A DNA stretch of 64,000 nt from Frankineae bacterium MT45 (GTDB lineage: Bacteria > Actinomycetota > Actinomycetes > Mycobacteriales > Jatrophihabitantaceae), in NCBI GenBank assembly GCA_900100325.1, contig LT629697.1:1488001-1552000 (forward strand), in the 5' to 3' direction. This document shows, one piece after another, positions 34,984 to 44,060 of this stretch. The notes under the pieces are model-generated. The model made no database searches. It saw only the letters and a program-made list of their open reading frames with translations, and had not been told where the DNA came from. The position numbers were made by a program, and so were the translations under genes. Every line of letters begins with the position of its first letter. Positions within the stretch are counted from its first letter, which is position 1.

Positions 34984-36537
34984 TCAGTCGCTGGCCTCCG
35001 GACCGGTGTTACCGGTGCGGGCCGGCCAGACCAGCACGACGACGATCGTCGCGAGAACCCCGACGACGCCCGTGATGATGAAGGCATCCGCCACGCCGTC
35101 GGTGAAGGCGGACTTCGCCACCCGGGTGACGGTCGCCTGCAGTTCCTGGGGCAGGTGCGTCAGTGCGTCGGAGAATGAGGACGACCCGACGAGCGCCTCC
35201 TTGGTCTGGGTGACCTGCTGGTCGGTGAGCCCGGCCAGCTGTGCAGCGTCGGTGGTGTGCTTGCTGCCGAAGCTACGGGCGAAGGCGGTGAGCAGGGCTA
35301 CCCCGAGCGCGCCACCAACCATGCTCGACATCTTGAAGACGCCGGCCGCCGTTCCGGCGAGGTCCTCGGCCACATCACCCACCGCGGTGTTCGAGATCGG
35401 TGTCGAGAGCAACCCGAGCCCTAGTCCGGTGATCACCAGGGCCGCCATGATCAGGCCGAGGCTGACGTCCTCCCGCACCAGTCCGAGCACGAGGATGCCC
35501 GCGCTCATGATGAGCAGGCCGATGTACACCGGGCGTCGTGAACCGACCCGGGACGACATCCGCCCGCCCAGTGGGATGAAGAGGAAAATGCCGAGGGTGG
35601 ACGGGAGCATGAGCAGACCGGCCTGGATCGCGTCGTAGCCGCGGACGTTCTGCAGCCAGAGCACCAGCAGGTAGTTGAGGCCGGCGAAACTCAGGTTCAT
35701 CGTCAGGTTGGCGATCAGCGCGCCGTCGTAGGGCTTGATCTTGAAGAGACTGAGGTCGACCAGAGGCTCCCGGACCCGACTCTCGATGAAGTACCAAGCA
35801 ACGCCGAGGGCCACCGCCGCCACCGCCAGTGCGACGACCAGCGGATCGCCCCAGCCCGCACTCGGACCGTCGGTGAGCGCGTACAGCAAGGCGAAGACGG
35901 CCAGGCCGATGGTCGCCAGCCCCGCCCAGTCGATGCGCCGCGAGGCGCCGGGGTCGCTCGACTCCGGCGTGAACGCCCGCACGACCAGAAAGGCCAGCGC
36001 CGCGAGCGGCAGGTTCAGCCAGAAGAGCCATCGCCAACTCAGCGTCTCGGTGAGCACCCCGCCGACCGCCGGCCCGACCGCCTGCCCGCCCCAGGCCACG
36101 GCCTGCCAGACCCCGAAGGCGGTGAGCTGCGCGGCGCCGGAGAACTGCGGCGGGATCAGGGCGAGCGTGGCCGGCAGGATCAGCGCCGCGCCGATGCCCA
36201 TCAACCCTCGTCCGGCGATCAGCAGGCCGGAACCGTTAGCGACGGCCCCCACCACCGAGAACGCCGCGAAGAGGACGGTGCCGAGCAGCAGCATGCGCCG
36301 CCGTCCGAAGATGTCGCCGAACTTCCCGGCGGCGATGACGAGGGCGCCGGTGACCAGGCTGAAGGCGTTGTTCGCCCACTCCAGGGTGCCCAGATCGGCG
36401 TGGAACTCGTTGGCGATCGTCGGCAGCGCCACACCCAGGTCGGCGAAGGCGAGCCAGACGATCCCGGCCGCGGTACAGATTCCGGCCAGCGAGACCCATC
36501 GGCGAGTAGCGACATTCGCCGCTGCCGTTGGGGTCAC
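34984..36537 (-). CDS. MFS transporter of the DHA2 (EmrB/QacA) type
   Basis: Encodes 517 residues from GTG 36537 (VTPTAAANVATRRWVSLAGI). The frame is open to 36807 but that would overlap the divergent CYTH-CHAD gene. Fourteen hydrophobic helices are expected for DHA2; motif A variant GKFGDIFGRRRMLLLG (about 77) and RGLMGIGAALILPATLALI (motif C region, about 117) are visible, plus the interdomain loop with FKIKPYDGALIANL. A proton-driven drug or metabolite exporter in the inner membrane. Followed after 21 bases by a PucR regulator, so the pair forms an operon. Substrate is not predictable. Confidence 0.88.
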   Translation of the reverse strand: MTPTAAANVATRRWVSLAGICTAAGIVWLAFADLGVALPTIANEFHADLGTLEWANNAFSLVTGALVIAAGKFGDIFGRRRMLLLGTVLFAAFSVVGAVANGSGLLIAGRGLMGIGAALILPATLALIPPQFSGAAQLTAFGVWQAVAWGGQAVGPAVGGVLTETLSWRWLFWLNLPLAALAFLVVRAFTPESSDPGASRRIDWAGLATIGLAVFALLYALTDGPSAGWGDPLVVALAVAAVALGVAWYFIESRVREPLVDLSLFKIKPYDGALIANLTMNLSFAGLNYLLVLWLQNVRGYDAIQAGLLMLPSTLGIFLFIPLGGRMSSRVGSRRPVYIGLLIMSAGILVLGLVREDVSLGLIMAALVITGLGLGLLSTPISNTAVGDVAEDLAGTAAGVFKMSSMVGGALGVALLTAFARSFGSKHTTDAAQLAGLTDQQVTQTKEALVGSSSFSDALTHLPQELQATVTRVAKSAFTDGVADAFIITGVVGVLATIVVVLVWPARTGNTGPEASD

Positions 36538-36629
36538 CAGGCCGCCCAGTTCACCAACTGATAGTCGCGTGACGTCGGCGCCGGTCGCGTCACCCGCCCG
36601 GCATGAGCACTGCGGCGTAGGGTCGGTGA

Positions 36630-38117
36630 ATGACGCCGAAGCGGTCGCTGGAACGCGAGGAGAAGTGGGACGTACCGGCAACCTTCGTACCGCCGGAGCT
36701 GATCCCGGACCTGCCGGAAGGTGCGACGGTATCCATCGCCCAGGTGCATCTCTCCAGCACCTACTTCGACACCGATCGCCACGACCTGCTGAATGCGGAC
36801 GTCTCACTGCGCCGTCGCACCGGTGACACCGACACCGGCTGGCAGGCGAAACTGGCTAGCCGGACTGAGCACCGGATCGAGATCACCCAACCTCTGCAAC
36901 CATCTTCGGTCGATGAGAACGTGACACCGCCGGAGTCCATCGGCGAGATTCTGGCCGGGCTGGGGCGGGGCCGCACCCTGCGCCCGATCGCCATCGTGCG
37001 CACGGCCCGGACTCTGCACAGCGTCCACGACGCCACCGGAACGTTGTTGCTGGAGCTGGCCGACGACACCGTCCACTCGACGGCGATCGGACCGACGGCG
37101 TCGATACAGGCCTGGCGTGAGGTGGAGGTCGAGCTGAAGCAGGGTTCGCCGAAGTTGCTGCGACGCCTCGGCAAGCAACTACAGCGAGCCGGCGCCATGC
37201 CCCGCCCTGGTTCGTCGAAGCTGACGCGGACCCTTGAGCTCGACGATGCCGTGCCCCCGCCCATCGCCGCGCCGATCGCCCGCTACCTCCATGAGCAATA
37301 CCTCGCCCTCCTCGCCGGCGACCTGGACCTGCGGATGGGTAACGACGCGGTGCACCCGACCCGGGTCGCCTGCCGGAGACTTCGCAGTACTCTGCGAAAC
37401 TTTGCGCCGCTGCTGGCCGATGACGGCGCCACCGGCGATGCGGACGTTGACGCCGATCTGGACGCCGATCTGGACTTCGATCTGGACACTGAGATCGCCT
37501 GGTACGCCGCGCTCCTGGGTGATGCGCGAGATGCCCAGGTCATGCGTGCCCACTTTCGCCAGGCGTTGGGTGACGTCCCGGTGGAACTGACGCTCGGCGC
37601 GGTGGCCGCCCGGATCGCGACCAGCATCGACCAGTGGGAGCGTGACGCGCTGGCCGTCCTGGGCGAGGCGATGCACAGCCCCCGCTACTTCGCTCTGCTG
37701 GATGCGGTCGAGGCCTTCGTCGAGCACCAGGCGGCGGCAAAGCCCCCGAAGCGCAAGCAGATCGAGAAGCTCGTCGCCCAGGCCGAGCAGAAGTACCAGA
37801 AGCGGCTGCGGCGCGCACTGCGTTCGCCCAAGGACGACGCCGCCCTGCACCGAGCCAGGAAGGCGGCCAAGCGGGCCCGCTATGCCTATGAGGCCACCGA
37901 ACTCGACGGCGCCCGCCGACGAATCCGCGACTTCAAACGGCTGCAGACGACGCTCGGAGAGTTCCAGGATGCCGTCGTGGCCAAGGAACTCCTGCGCAAA
38001 TGGGGGGCGGCTACGAGCGCGCTCCCCGACGAGAACGGCTTTACTTTCGGCCTGCTCTGGCAGCGCGAGGACGAGAACCAGCGCCGGATCAGACGGGCGC
38101 TCCGCCACGCTGGGTGA
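36630..38117 (+). CDS. CYTH-CHAD domain protein
   Basis: Encodes 495 residues. Residues 5-205 are a CYTH (triphosphate tunnel metalloenzyme) domain: REEKWDVP (EREEKW opening), STYFDTDRHDLLNADVSLRRR and WREVEVELKQGSP. Residues 215-490 are a CHAD domain with conserved histidines and Arg in GNDAVHPTRVACRRLRSTLRNF, GDARDAQVMRAH and a helix DAALHRARKAAKRARYAYE. CHAD binds polyphosphate granules; CYTH acts on triphosphates, so the protein likely handles polyphosphate. An acidic repeat DADLDADLDFDLD (about 273-290) sits in the CHAD loop. The next gene is a Pit phosphate transporter, consistent with phosphate metabolism. Confidence 0.92.
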   Translation: MTPKRSLEREEKWDVPATFVPPELIPDLPEGATVSIAQVHLSSTYFDTDRHDLLNADVSLRRRTGDTDTGWQAKLASRTEHRIEITQPLQPSSVDENVTPPESIGEILAGLGRGRTLRPIAIVRTARTLHSVHDATGTLLLELADDTVHSTAIGPTASIQAWREVEVELKQGSPKLLRRLGKQLQRAGAMPRPGSSKLTRTLELDDAVPPPIAAPIARYLHEQYLALLAGDLDLRMGNDAVHPTRVACRRLRSTLRNFAPLLADDGATGDADVDADLDADLDFDLDTEIAWYAALLGDARDAQVMRAHFRQALGDVPVELTLGAVAARIATSIDQWERDALAVLGEAMHSPRYFALLDAVEAFVEHQAAAKPPKRKQIEKLVAQAEQKYQKRLRRALRSPKDDAALHRARKAAKRARYAYEATELDGARRRIRDFKRLQTTLGEFQDAVVAKELLRKWGAATSALPDENGFTFGLLWQREDENQRRIRRALRHAG

Positions 38118-38202
38118 ACGAGAGTTGGCGCTGGTCTGACCATCGGATGAACAGTCGCCGGAAACGGTTTCACGGGCCCACCGGCCAGGGTATCGCTGAG
38201 AT

Positions 38203-39399
38203 ATGGCCAATGATTTCCTGCTGATCATCGTGGTAATCACGGCGTTGTCCTTCGACTTCACCAACGGGTTTCACGACACCGCGAATGCGATGGCGACGTC
38301 GATCGCCACCGGCGCTCTGAAACCAAAGGTCGCCGTCGCCGTCTCCGGCGCCCTGAACCTGGTCGGCGCGTTTCTCTCCTTGAGCGTGGCGGCAACGATC
38401 GCCAGTGGGTTGGTGAATACCCATCTGGTGACGCTGACCGTGGTCTTCGCCGGCCTCGTCGGCGGGATCACCTGGAACCTGGCCACCTGGTACCTGGGGA
38501 TCCCGTCCAGTTCGTCGCACTCGCTCATCGGCGGCGTCGTCGGAGCCACCATCGCCGCGGCGGGTGGGAGTGCGGTGAAGTGGCAGGGCCTGGTGTCGAA
38601 GGTGATCATCCCGGCCGGCCTCTCGCCGATCATCGCCGGCCTCATCGCCACGACCGGCACCTACCTGATCTATCGGATCAGTCGCGGAGTTCCGCAGAAG
38701 GCCCGCTCCCACGGGTTCCGCATCGGGCAGATCGGTTCGGCCTCGATGGTGTCACTGGCCCACGGCACCAACGATGCCCAGAAAACCATGGGAATCATCA
38801 CGCTGGCCTTGATCGTGAACGGCAACGTGCCGGCCAATGCCCAGGCACCCTTCTGGGTCATCCTCTCGTGTGCGCTGGCGATCAGCCTGGGCACCTACGT
38901 CGGCGGATGGCGGGTGATCCGGACGATGGGCAAGGGCTTGGTGGAGATCGATTCGCCGCAGGGTATGGCGGCGGAGTCGGCCTCGGCCGCGACCATCCTG
39001 CTCTCCAGCCACTTCGGCTACTCGCTGTCGACGACCCACGTGGCCACCGGATCGATCCTCGGAACCGGCCTCGGAAAGCGGGGCGCCGAGGTGCGCTGGT
39101 CGGTGGCCGGGCGGATGGCGATGGCCTGGCTGGTGACCCTGCCGGCCTCCGGACTGGTCGGCGCTGCCGCGTATTTCGTGGCCAACGGCCTGGGTGACCC
39201 GGCCGGAGTGCTGGTAATGCTGGCGATTCTCATCGTCTTCGCCTCCGTGCTGTACGTCCGTTCGCGCAAGACGTCAGTACACCCCGGCAACGTCAATGCT
39301 GAATGGTCGGGCACCGTCGTTCCGGCCGAGGAGCCGGTCGCCGTGGGAGCCTCAAGTACCGCGGGCACCGCGGTCAAGCAAGAGAGGAACTGGTCGTGA
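38203..39399 (+). CDS. low-affinity inorganic phosphate transporter (PiT family)
   Basis: Encodes 398 residues with about ten transmembrane helices. Both PiT signatures are present: DFTNGFHDTANAMATSIATG (about 18-38) and SMVSLAHGTNDAQKTMGIITLAL (about 183-205), plus LGIPSSSSHSLIGGVVGA and SLSTTHVATGSILGTG. It imports metal-phosphate complexes with protons. It ends GTCGTGA, where the GTG of the next gene overlaps the stop, so the downstream 84-residue protein is coupled to it. Its neighbour upstream is the polyphosphate-binding CHAD protein. Confidence 0.95.
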   Translation: MANDFLLIIVVITALSFDFTNGFHDTANAMATSIATGALKPKVAVAVSGALNLVGAFLSLSVAATIASGLVNTHLVTLTVVFAGLVGGITWNLATWYLGIPSSSSHSLIGGVVGATIAAAGGSAVKWQGLVSKVIIPAGLSPIIAGLIATTGTYLIYRISRGVPQKARSHGFRIGQIGSASMVSLAHGTNDAQKTMGIITLALIVNGNVPANAQAPFWVILSCALAISLGTYVGGWRVIRTMGKGLVEIDSPQGMAAESASAATILLSSHFGYSLSTTHVATGSILGTGLGKRGAEVRWSVAGRMAMAWLVTLPASGLVGAAAYFVANGLGDPAGVLVMLAILIVFASVLYVRSRKTSVHPGNVNAEWSGTVVPAEEPVAVGASSTAGTAVKQERNWS

Positions 39400-39650
39400 A
39401 TCAATGGATCAATCTCCATGCTTTATGGCAGATTCTCGTGCTCGGGATGATCTGCGGGGCCGGTCTGCCGGCGCTCTTCGCGGTCGGCCTGCGGGCACTG
39501 AGCGCGCCCGGATCGCGAACCGCGTCCGGCCCGGAGGAGGATCAGATCGTCGGCGGGAGTGTGGTTGGCATAGCCACCGCCGTTGTGTGTTTCGCTGTCG
39601 TAGTCGTCGCCATCGGGTGGGGTCTCTACCTGATCGTCTCCGGTAGCTGA
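39396..39650 (+). CDS. small membrane protein coupled to the phosphate transporter
   Basis: Encodes 84 residues from GTG 39396 inside GTCGTGA; GAGAGG lies about 8 bases before it. Two transmembrane helices, WQILVLGMICGAGLPALFAVGLRAL and VVGIATAVVCFAVVVVAIGWGLYLIV, are joined by a polar loop. I recall short proteins like this located behind Pit genes in actinobacteria but not their function. Perhaps an accessory subunit. Confidence 0.75.
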   Translation: MNQWINLHALWQILVLGMICGAGLPALFAVGLRALSAPGSRTASGPEEDQIVGGSVVGIATAVVCFAVVVVAIGWGLYLIVSGS

Positions 39651-39672
39651 TCAGCCAAGCGAGGAGGAAGAG

Positions 39673-39993
39673 ATGTCGACGTTCGTCGATTCCATCGTGA
39701 CGTTTCTACGGGCCGGCTACCCCGAAGGGGTGCCTGAGCGCGACTACTTTCCGCTCTTCGCGCTGCTGGCCCGCCAGTTGACCGATGACGAGGTCGCCCA
39801 GGTCGCCGACGTCCTCACCGACGAACTGCTGCGCACCGGCCACCCGACCTCGGGGGAGTCGATCCGGGCTGCGATCGCCGACATCACCCGTGAGAAGCCG
39901 CTGGATGCCGACATTGCCCGGGTCAGCGCCCACCTTGCCGCCGGTGGTTGGCCGCTGGCCGCGCCGCACCGGGCCGAGAGCGGCGTCGACTGA
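39673..39993 (+). CDS. DUF3349 protein
   Basis: Encodes 106 residues. The opening STFVDSIVTFLRAGYPEGVPERDYFPLFALLARQLTDDEV and the middle ESIRAAIADITREKPLDADIARVSAHLAAGGWPLA are the characteristic DUF3349 sequence, a small all-helical cytosolic family confined to actinobacteria. AGGAGGAAGAG precedes the ATG. Function unknown; it lies 23 bases after the small membrane gene in the Pit operon. Confidence 0.92.
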   Translation: MSTFVDSIVTFLRAGYPEGVPERDYFPLFALLARQLTDDEVAQVADVLTDELLRTGHPTSGESIRAAIADITREKPLDADIARVSAHLAAGGWPLAAPHRAESGVD

Positions 39994-40065
39994 TCGCATT
40001 CTCTGGCCGATCCGCCGGCCGGCATGGTTAGAGTTGAACCTGCCGCTGCCGAGAAGGAGACGACC

Positions 40066-41103
40066 ATGCCGGAGGATGCCCCCAGGGCAGTTACCTATCA
40101 GCAGACCGGCGGCCCGGAAGTGCTGCAATTGGTGGATAAACCGCTGCTCGAACCGGGTCCCGGCGAAGTTCGGGTCCGTATTCACCGCTCCGGGGTGAAC
40201 CCGACCGACTGGAAAGCCCGCCAAGGCGGCGAATCAAGGAGCATCGTCCCGGCTCAGGTTCCCAACCATGACGGTGCCGGGTTGGTCGACGCGGTCGGGG
40301 CCGGTGTCGAGGTCGCGGTGCTCGGGCTGCGGGTCTGGATCTGGGAGGCGGCGTACCAGCGCCCCGAGGGGACCGCCCAGGAGTTTGCAATCGTCCCCGC
40401 CCGGCAGCTGGTCATGCTTCCCGACAACGCCTCCTACGACCTCGGGGCCTCACTCGGGGTCCCGTTCATCACCGCGCACCGCTGCCTCACCGTCACCGAG
40501 GAGGGGCCGCGACGCCTCGGTCCGGGCACCCTGACCGGCCGGGTCGTCCTCGTCGCCGGCGGAGCCGGAGCGGTGGGAAATGCGGCCATTCAACTGGCCC
40601 GTTGGTCGGACGCGACCGTGATCAGCACCGTCAGCAGCCCGGCCAAGGCGCAACTCGCGGCAGCGGCCGGAGCTGACCACGTCATCAACTACCGCCAGCA
40701 GGACGTCATCGCCGAGATCCGCCGCATCAGCTCGCGGGGTGTCGACACGATCGTCGAGGTCTCCGCCGCCGCGAACGCCGAGATCGACGCCGCGGTCATC
40801 GCCCCGCTCGGGTCGGTGGCGATCTACGCCGACAACGGCGGCAGCGACTTCACCCTCCCGATCCGTCCGCTGATGGCGCCGAACGCGAGATGGCAGTTCG
40901 TGCTGCTGTACACCGCACCGGCGCGGGCCAAGGGGCAGGCGATCGAGGACATCTCGGCGGCCATCCTGGACGATGCGATCGGTGTTGGCGACGCCCACGG
41001 GCTGCCGCTGCACCACTTCCCGCTGGCCGAGACGGCCGAGGCGCATCGCGCGGTGCAGGATTCGGTCACCGGGAAGGTCCTCATCGATGTCGCTGCCGGC
41101 TGA
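40066..41103 (+). CDS. NADPH:quinone reductase-like medium-chain dehydrogenase
   Basis: Encodes 345 residues from ATG 40066, which has AAGGAGA 8 bases upstream. The GroES-like half shows HRSGVNPTDWKARQG and VPNHDGAGLVDAVG; the Rossmann half has VVLVAGGAGAVGNAAIQLARW (about 170), and ADHVINYRQQDV. There is no structural or catalytic zinc cysteine set, so it belongs to the zinc-free quinone oxidoreductase/crotonyl reductase branch. Substrate not predictable. The final codons overlap the start of otsB. Confidence 0.9.
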   Translation: MPEDAPRAVTYQQTGGPEVLQLVDKPLLEPGPGEVRVRIHRSGVNPTDWKARQGGESRSIVPAQVPNHDGAGLVDAVGAGVEVAVLGLRVWIWEAAYQRPEGTAQEFAIVPARQLVMLPDNASYDLGASLGVPFITAHRCLTVTEEGPRRLGPGTLTGRVVLVAGGAGAVGNAAIQLARWSDATVISTVSSPAKAQLAAAAGADHVINYRQQDVIAEIRRISSRGVDTIVEVSAAANAEIDAAVIAPLGSVAIYADNGGSDFTLPIRPLMAPNARWQFVLLYTAPARAKGQAIEDISAAILDDAIGVGDAHGLPLHHFPLAETAEAHRAVQDSVTGKVLIDVAAG

Positions 41104-41932
41104 GCGCAGCGGCGGCGGCGACCAATTCGGCGGCGACCATGGCGGCGGCGCTGCCGCGCCACTGGTGGCTGCGCTTCGAGCCCACCTGCCGCAGAGCCTC
41201 ATCGCCCTCGACTTCGACGGCACCCTGGCCCCGATCGTCGCGCGCCCGGCCGATGCCCGGCCAATCGACGGCGCCCTGGAGGTGCTGCGCGGGCTGGTCG
41301 AGGGTGGTGCGTCGGTGGCGATCATCACCGGACGGGAGGCTCGCACCGCTCTGGAGCTGAGTGGTGTGGGCGAGCTCCCCGGCCTCGTCGTCGCCGGCCT
41401 CTACGGCGCGCAGACCTGGCGTGACGGCGAGCTGGAGACGGTGGAGGCGCCGCCCGAACTCGACGAGGCCCGCGCCCAGCTCCCCGCGCTTGTGGAGGGC
41501 GTCTCATCCCAACTGTGGATCGAGGAGAAGGGCCTGTCGCTGGTGGTGCACGCCCGGGGCCTTGACGATCCGGATGCCGCGATCGACTCGCTCCGCCCGT
41601 CGGTCGAGGCGCTGGCCGCCCCGCTCGGCCTCGAAGTGCACGCTGGGCGGCGGGTGCTGGAACTCCGCTTGGCCGGTTTCGACAAGGGGCGAGCGCTGCG
41701 GGAGGTCGTGGCCGCCGCCGGCCGGTCGCAGCTCCTCTACGCCGGCGACGACGTGGCTGACCGTCCGGCCTTCGCTGTGGTGCGGGAACTGCGCGCGGCC
41801 GGCCGATCGGCGTGGGCGGTCGCGGTGAGTTCACCCGAGGTCCACTGGAGCGAGCAGGGCGACGGTCTCGATGCCGTGGTCGATGGGCCGTCGGGCCTGC
41901 TGACCCTGCTACGAGCTGTTCTTGGCGGCTGA
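41087..41932 (+). CDS. otsB: trehalose-6-phosphate phosphatase
   Basis: Encodes 281 residues from ATG 41087, inside the upstream gene's last codons, with GGGAAGG about 10 bases before. The HAD motif I is IALDFDGTLAPI (about 40), where the first Asp is the nucleophile; motif III/IV is LLYAGDDVADRPAF, and AIITGREA is motif II. It converts trehalose-6-phosphate to trehalose. It converges on and overlaps otsA by 24 bases at the 3' ends, an unusual layout for a trehalose pair, since they are more often in one operon. Confidence 0.92.
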   Translation: MSLPAERSGGGDQFGGDHGGGAAAPLVAALRAHLPQSLIALDFDGTLAPIVARPADARPIDGALEVLRGLVEGGASVAIITGREARTALELSGVGELPGLVVAGLYGAQTWRDGELETVEAPPELDEARAQLPALVEGVSSQLWIEEKGLSLVVHARGLDDPDAAIDSLRPSVEALAAPLGLEVHAGRRVLELRLAGFDKGRALREVVAAAGRSQLLYAGDDVADRPAFAVVRELRAAGRSAWAVAVSSPEVHWSEQGDGLDAVVDGPSGLLTLLRAVLGG

Positions 41933-43372
41933 GCGGACCTGCCGCAGCTGCTCGTCGAACCACTCTGCCGGTGGGAACTGGCTGGCCGACGCCCGCAGTC
42001 GCGCACTCCGTTCGTGGCCCGTCTCCTCGCCACTCTCCCGTTCGCGCTGCACGGTGGTGAGGGCCTGGTCGAGGGCGGCCGCGGTCTGCCCGACGTCATA
42101 CGGGTTCACCAGAAGCGCGTCAGCGCCGAGGACGTCGGCGGCTCCGGTCTCGCGGGAGAGCACCATCACCGGGTCTCGTTCCGAGAGCAGCACCGCCTCG
42201 AACGCGACCAGATTCATGCCGTCCCGGACGGAGTTGATGAAGACGACATCGGTGAGGGTGAGTGCGGCCAGCGCGCTCGGGTAGTCCTGCTCGATGGTGA
42301 GCAGCAGCGGCGTCCAGTCGTCGGTGCCGAACTCCTCGTCGATCTCGCGCCCCAGCCGCTCCACCGCCGCGGTGTACTCGCGGTATTCGGGGATGTCCTC
42401 CCGGGACGGATTGTCGAAGACGGCGTGCACCACCCGGCTTTGCCACTGCGGAAACCGGTGCAGTAACTCCCGGTAGGCCAGCAGCCCGCGGTAGACGTTC
42501 TTCGACAACTCGGCCCGGTCGACCCGTCCGATCACCAGCCGGTCACCAATCTCCTCGCGGAGCTCCCGGACCGCACTCCGGACGTCGGCCTGCCGCTGCA
42601 ACCCGGCCATCTCCTGCGCGTCCGCGGTGAGGCCGTAGACCTGCAGCTGGTCGTGCGGGACCTTGCCGAGGACGGCCTGGCAGCACTGCTGGAACTGCTC
42701 GGCCCAGCGCCAGGTGTGGAAACCGACGACGTCGGCGCCGAGGATTCCGGAGAGGATGTCGTGGGCGACGTCGTCGGGTAGAAGGCCGAAGTAGTCGGGG
42801 GAGACCCAGGGCGTATGGGTGAAGAAGCCGATCTTCAGGTCGGGCCGACGTTCCCGGAGCAGGGCTGGCAGCAGGAAGAGGTGGTAGTCCTGCACCATCA
42901 CGGTGGCCCCTTCTTCGGCCACCCGGTCCACCGCCTCGGCGAAGCTCTGGTTGTAACGCTCATACGCCGCCCACTGCCCCCGCCACGCGGCGTCGAAGAG
43001 CGGGCGCCGGGTCGGTTCGAAGAGCATGTGCAGCACGAACCACAGGGTGGCGTTGGCGATGCCGTTGTAAGCCCGGCGGAAGGTGACGCCGTCGATGGGG
43101 AGCATCACCACGTCGAAGTCGCCGCCCGCAGCGTCATCGCCGCCTGACCCGCTGAACGTGAGTGGCGCACCGCCGGCCCGCCGAGCCACCGAACGCTCCC
43201 GGTCGGTCATCGCCGAGCAGACCCAGACCGCGTCGCCGGCTGAATCCAGCGCCGCCTGCATGCCGCTGACCAGACCTCCGCCGCCACGGACGGTCTGCTC
43301 CTCGCCGTCCGAACCGACCGATATCGACACCGGCCCTCGATTGGACGCCACTACCAGGCTGGCCTTCGTCAT
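41909..43372 (-). CDS. otsA: alpha,alpha-trehalose-phosphate synthase (GT20)
   Basis: Encodes 487 residues from ATG 43372 (TKASLVVASNRGP), because GGAGG lies 10 bases before it; nine more codons are open upstream. GT20 motifs are visible: ASNRGP, GGGGLVSGM, VQDYHLFLLP, GFFTHTPWVSPDYF, ADVVGFHTW, VDRAELSKNVYRGL, and FINSVRDGMNLVAFE. It transfers glucose from UDP-glucose to glucose-6-phosphate. The HTPW..PDYF variant and longer loops are unlike E. coli OtsA, so a related GT20 role such as glucosylglycerol-phosphate synthase cannot be excluded, but the adjacent otsB favours trehalose. Confidence 0.9.
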   Translation of the reverse strand: MTKASLVVASNRGPVSISVGSDGEEQTVRGGGGLVSGMQAALDSAGDAVWVCSAMTDRERSVARRAGGAPLTFSGSGGDDAAGGDFDVVMLPIDGVTFRRAYNGIANATLWFVLHMLFEPTRRPLFDAAWRGQWAAYERYNQSFAEAVDRVAEEGATVMVQDYHLFLLPALLRERRPDLKIGFFTHTPWVSPDYFGLLPDDVAHDILSGILGADVVGFHTWRWAEQFQQCCQAVLGKVPHDQLQVYGLTADAQEMAGLQRQADVRSAVRELREEIGDRLVIGRVDRAELSKNVYRGLLAYRELLHRFPQWQSRVVHAVFDNPSREDIPEYREYTAAVERLGREIDEEFGTDDWTPLLLTIEQDYPSALAALTLTDVVFINSVRDGMNLVAFEAVLLSERDPVMVLSRETGAADVLGADALLVNPYDVGQTAAALDQALTTVQRERESGEETGHERSARLRASASQFPPAEWFDEQLRQVRSAAKNSS

Positions 43373-43512
43373 CTGCGGTTCATCCTCCGGTTTGCTCATT
43401 CGTCAGCGAAAGGTCTGTATCGAATCCTGCACTCGGTGTACCCGCCAGGAGGCTTCTGCAATCTCGGACACAATCTCCTCCCACTCGGACGCGCCCGTGC
43501 TTCCATATTGCG

Positions 43513-44034
43513 ATGACGAGCCCCGAGGAACCACCGTCTCCGGCCTTTCGGCCCTCCACCGTGGGGAGCCTCGGCTACGGCGAACGCTACGCAACAGACC
43601 AGCCGGAGGAAGTGGCCCTGCCGTGGCTGGGCTGGGCGATCATCGTCACTGCCGTCCTCACCTCTCTCGCCGCGCTGCTTCCGTGGGCCCGAATTCCGCT
43701 GCTGTCGCTCGTGATCTCCGGTACCGATCTAGGCAAGCTGCTCGCTCTGCTACCCATCCTCGTTGCGCTGATCGGCGTCCTCGTGCTGCTGCGGTGGGGG
43801 ACGCTCTGGGTATGCATCGCCGCCGTGGCGTTCAGTGCCTGCGAGTTGATGCTGGTCTTCGTCGAATCCGTCGGCCTCACCGCCGATCAGGCCACCGAAC
43901 ATCAGGTCTCGCCAGATGATGTCGCGCTGGCCTACGGGCTCTGGGTGACGCTCTTCCTCGCCGCGGTCTGCTTGATCTGCTGCGTATGGGCGCTCTCGGC
44001 CCGGCAAGCGAAACCGCGCAGTCAGCTGCGCTAG
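43513..44034 (+). CDS. hypothetical four-span membrane protein
   Basis: Encodes 173 residues. A polar N-terminus of about 38 residues is followed by four hydrophobic segments: LGWAIIVTAVLTSLAALLPW, LLALLPILVALIGVLVLL, LWVCIAAVAFSACELMLVF and YGLWVTLFLAAVCLICCVWALS. Only the loop E-SVGLTADQATEHQVSPDD is long. I do not recognise the family. Convergent with the phosphatase-superfamily gene that follows. Confidence 0.7.
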   Translation: MTSPEEPPSPAFRPSTVGSLGYGERYATDQPEEVALPWLGWAIIVTAVLTSLAALLPWARIPLLSLVISGTDLGKLLALLPILVALIGVLVLLRWGTLWVCIAAVAFSACELMLVFVESVGLTADQATEHQVSPDDVALAYGLWVTLFLAAVCLICCVWALSARQAKPRSQLR

Positions 44035-44060
44035 TCGGGTTCGTCAGGCCCGAGACGACG

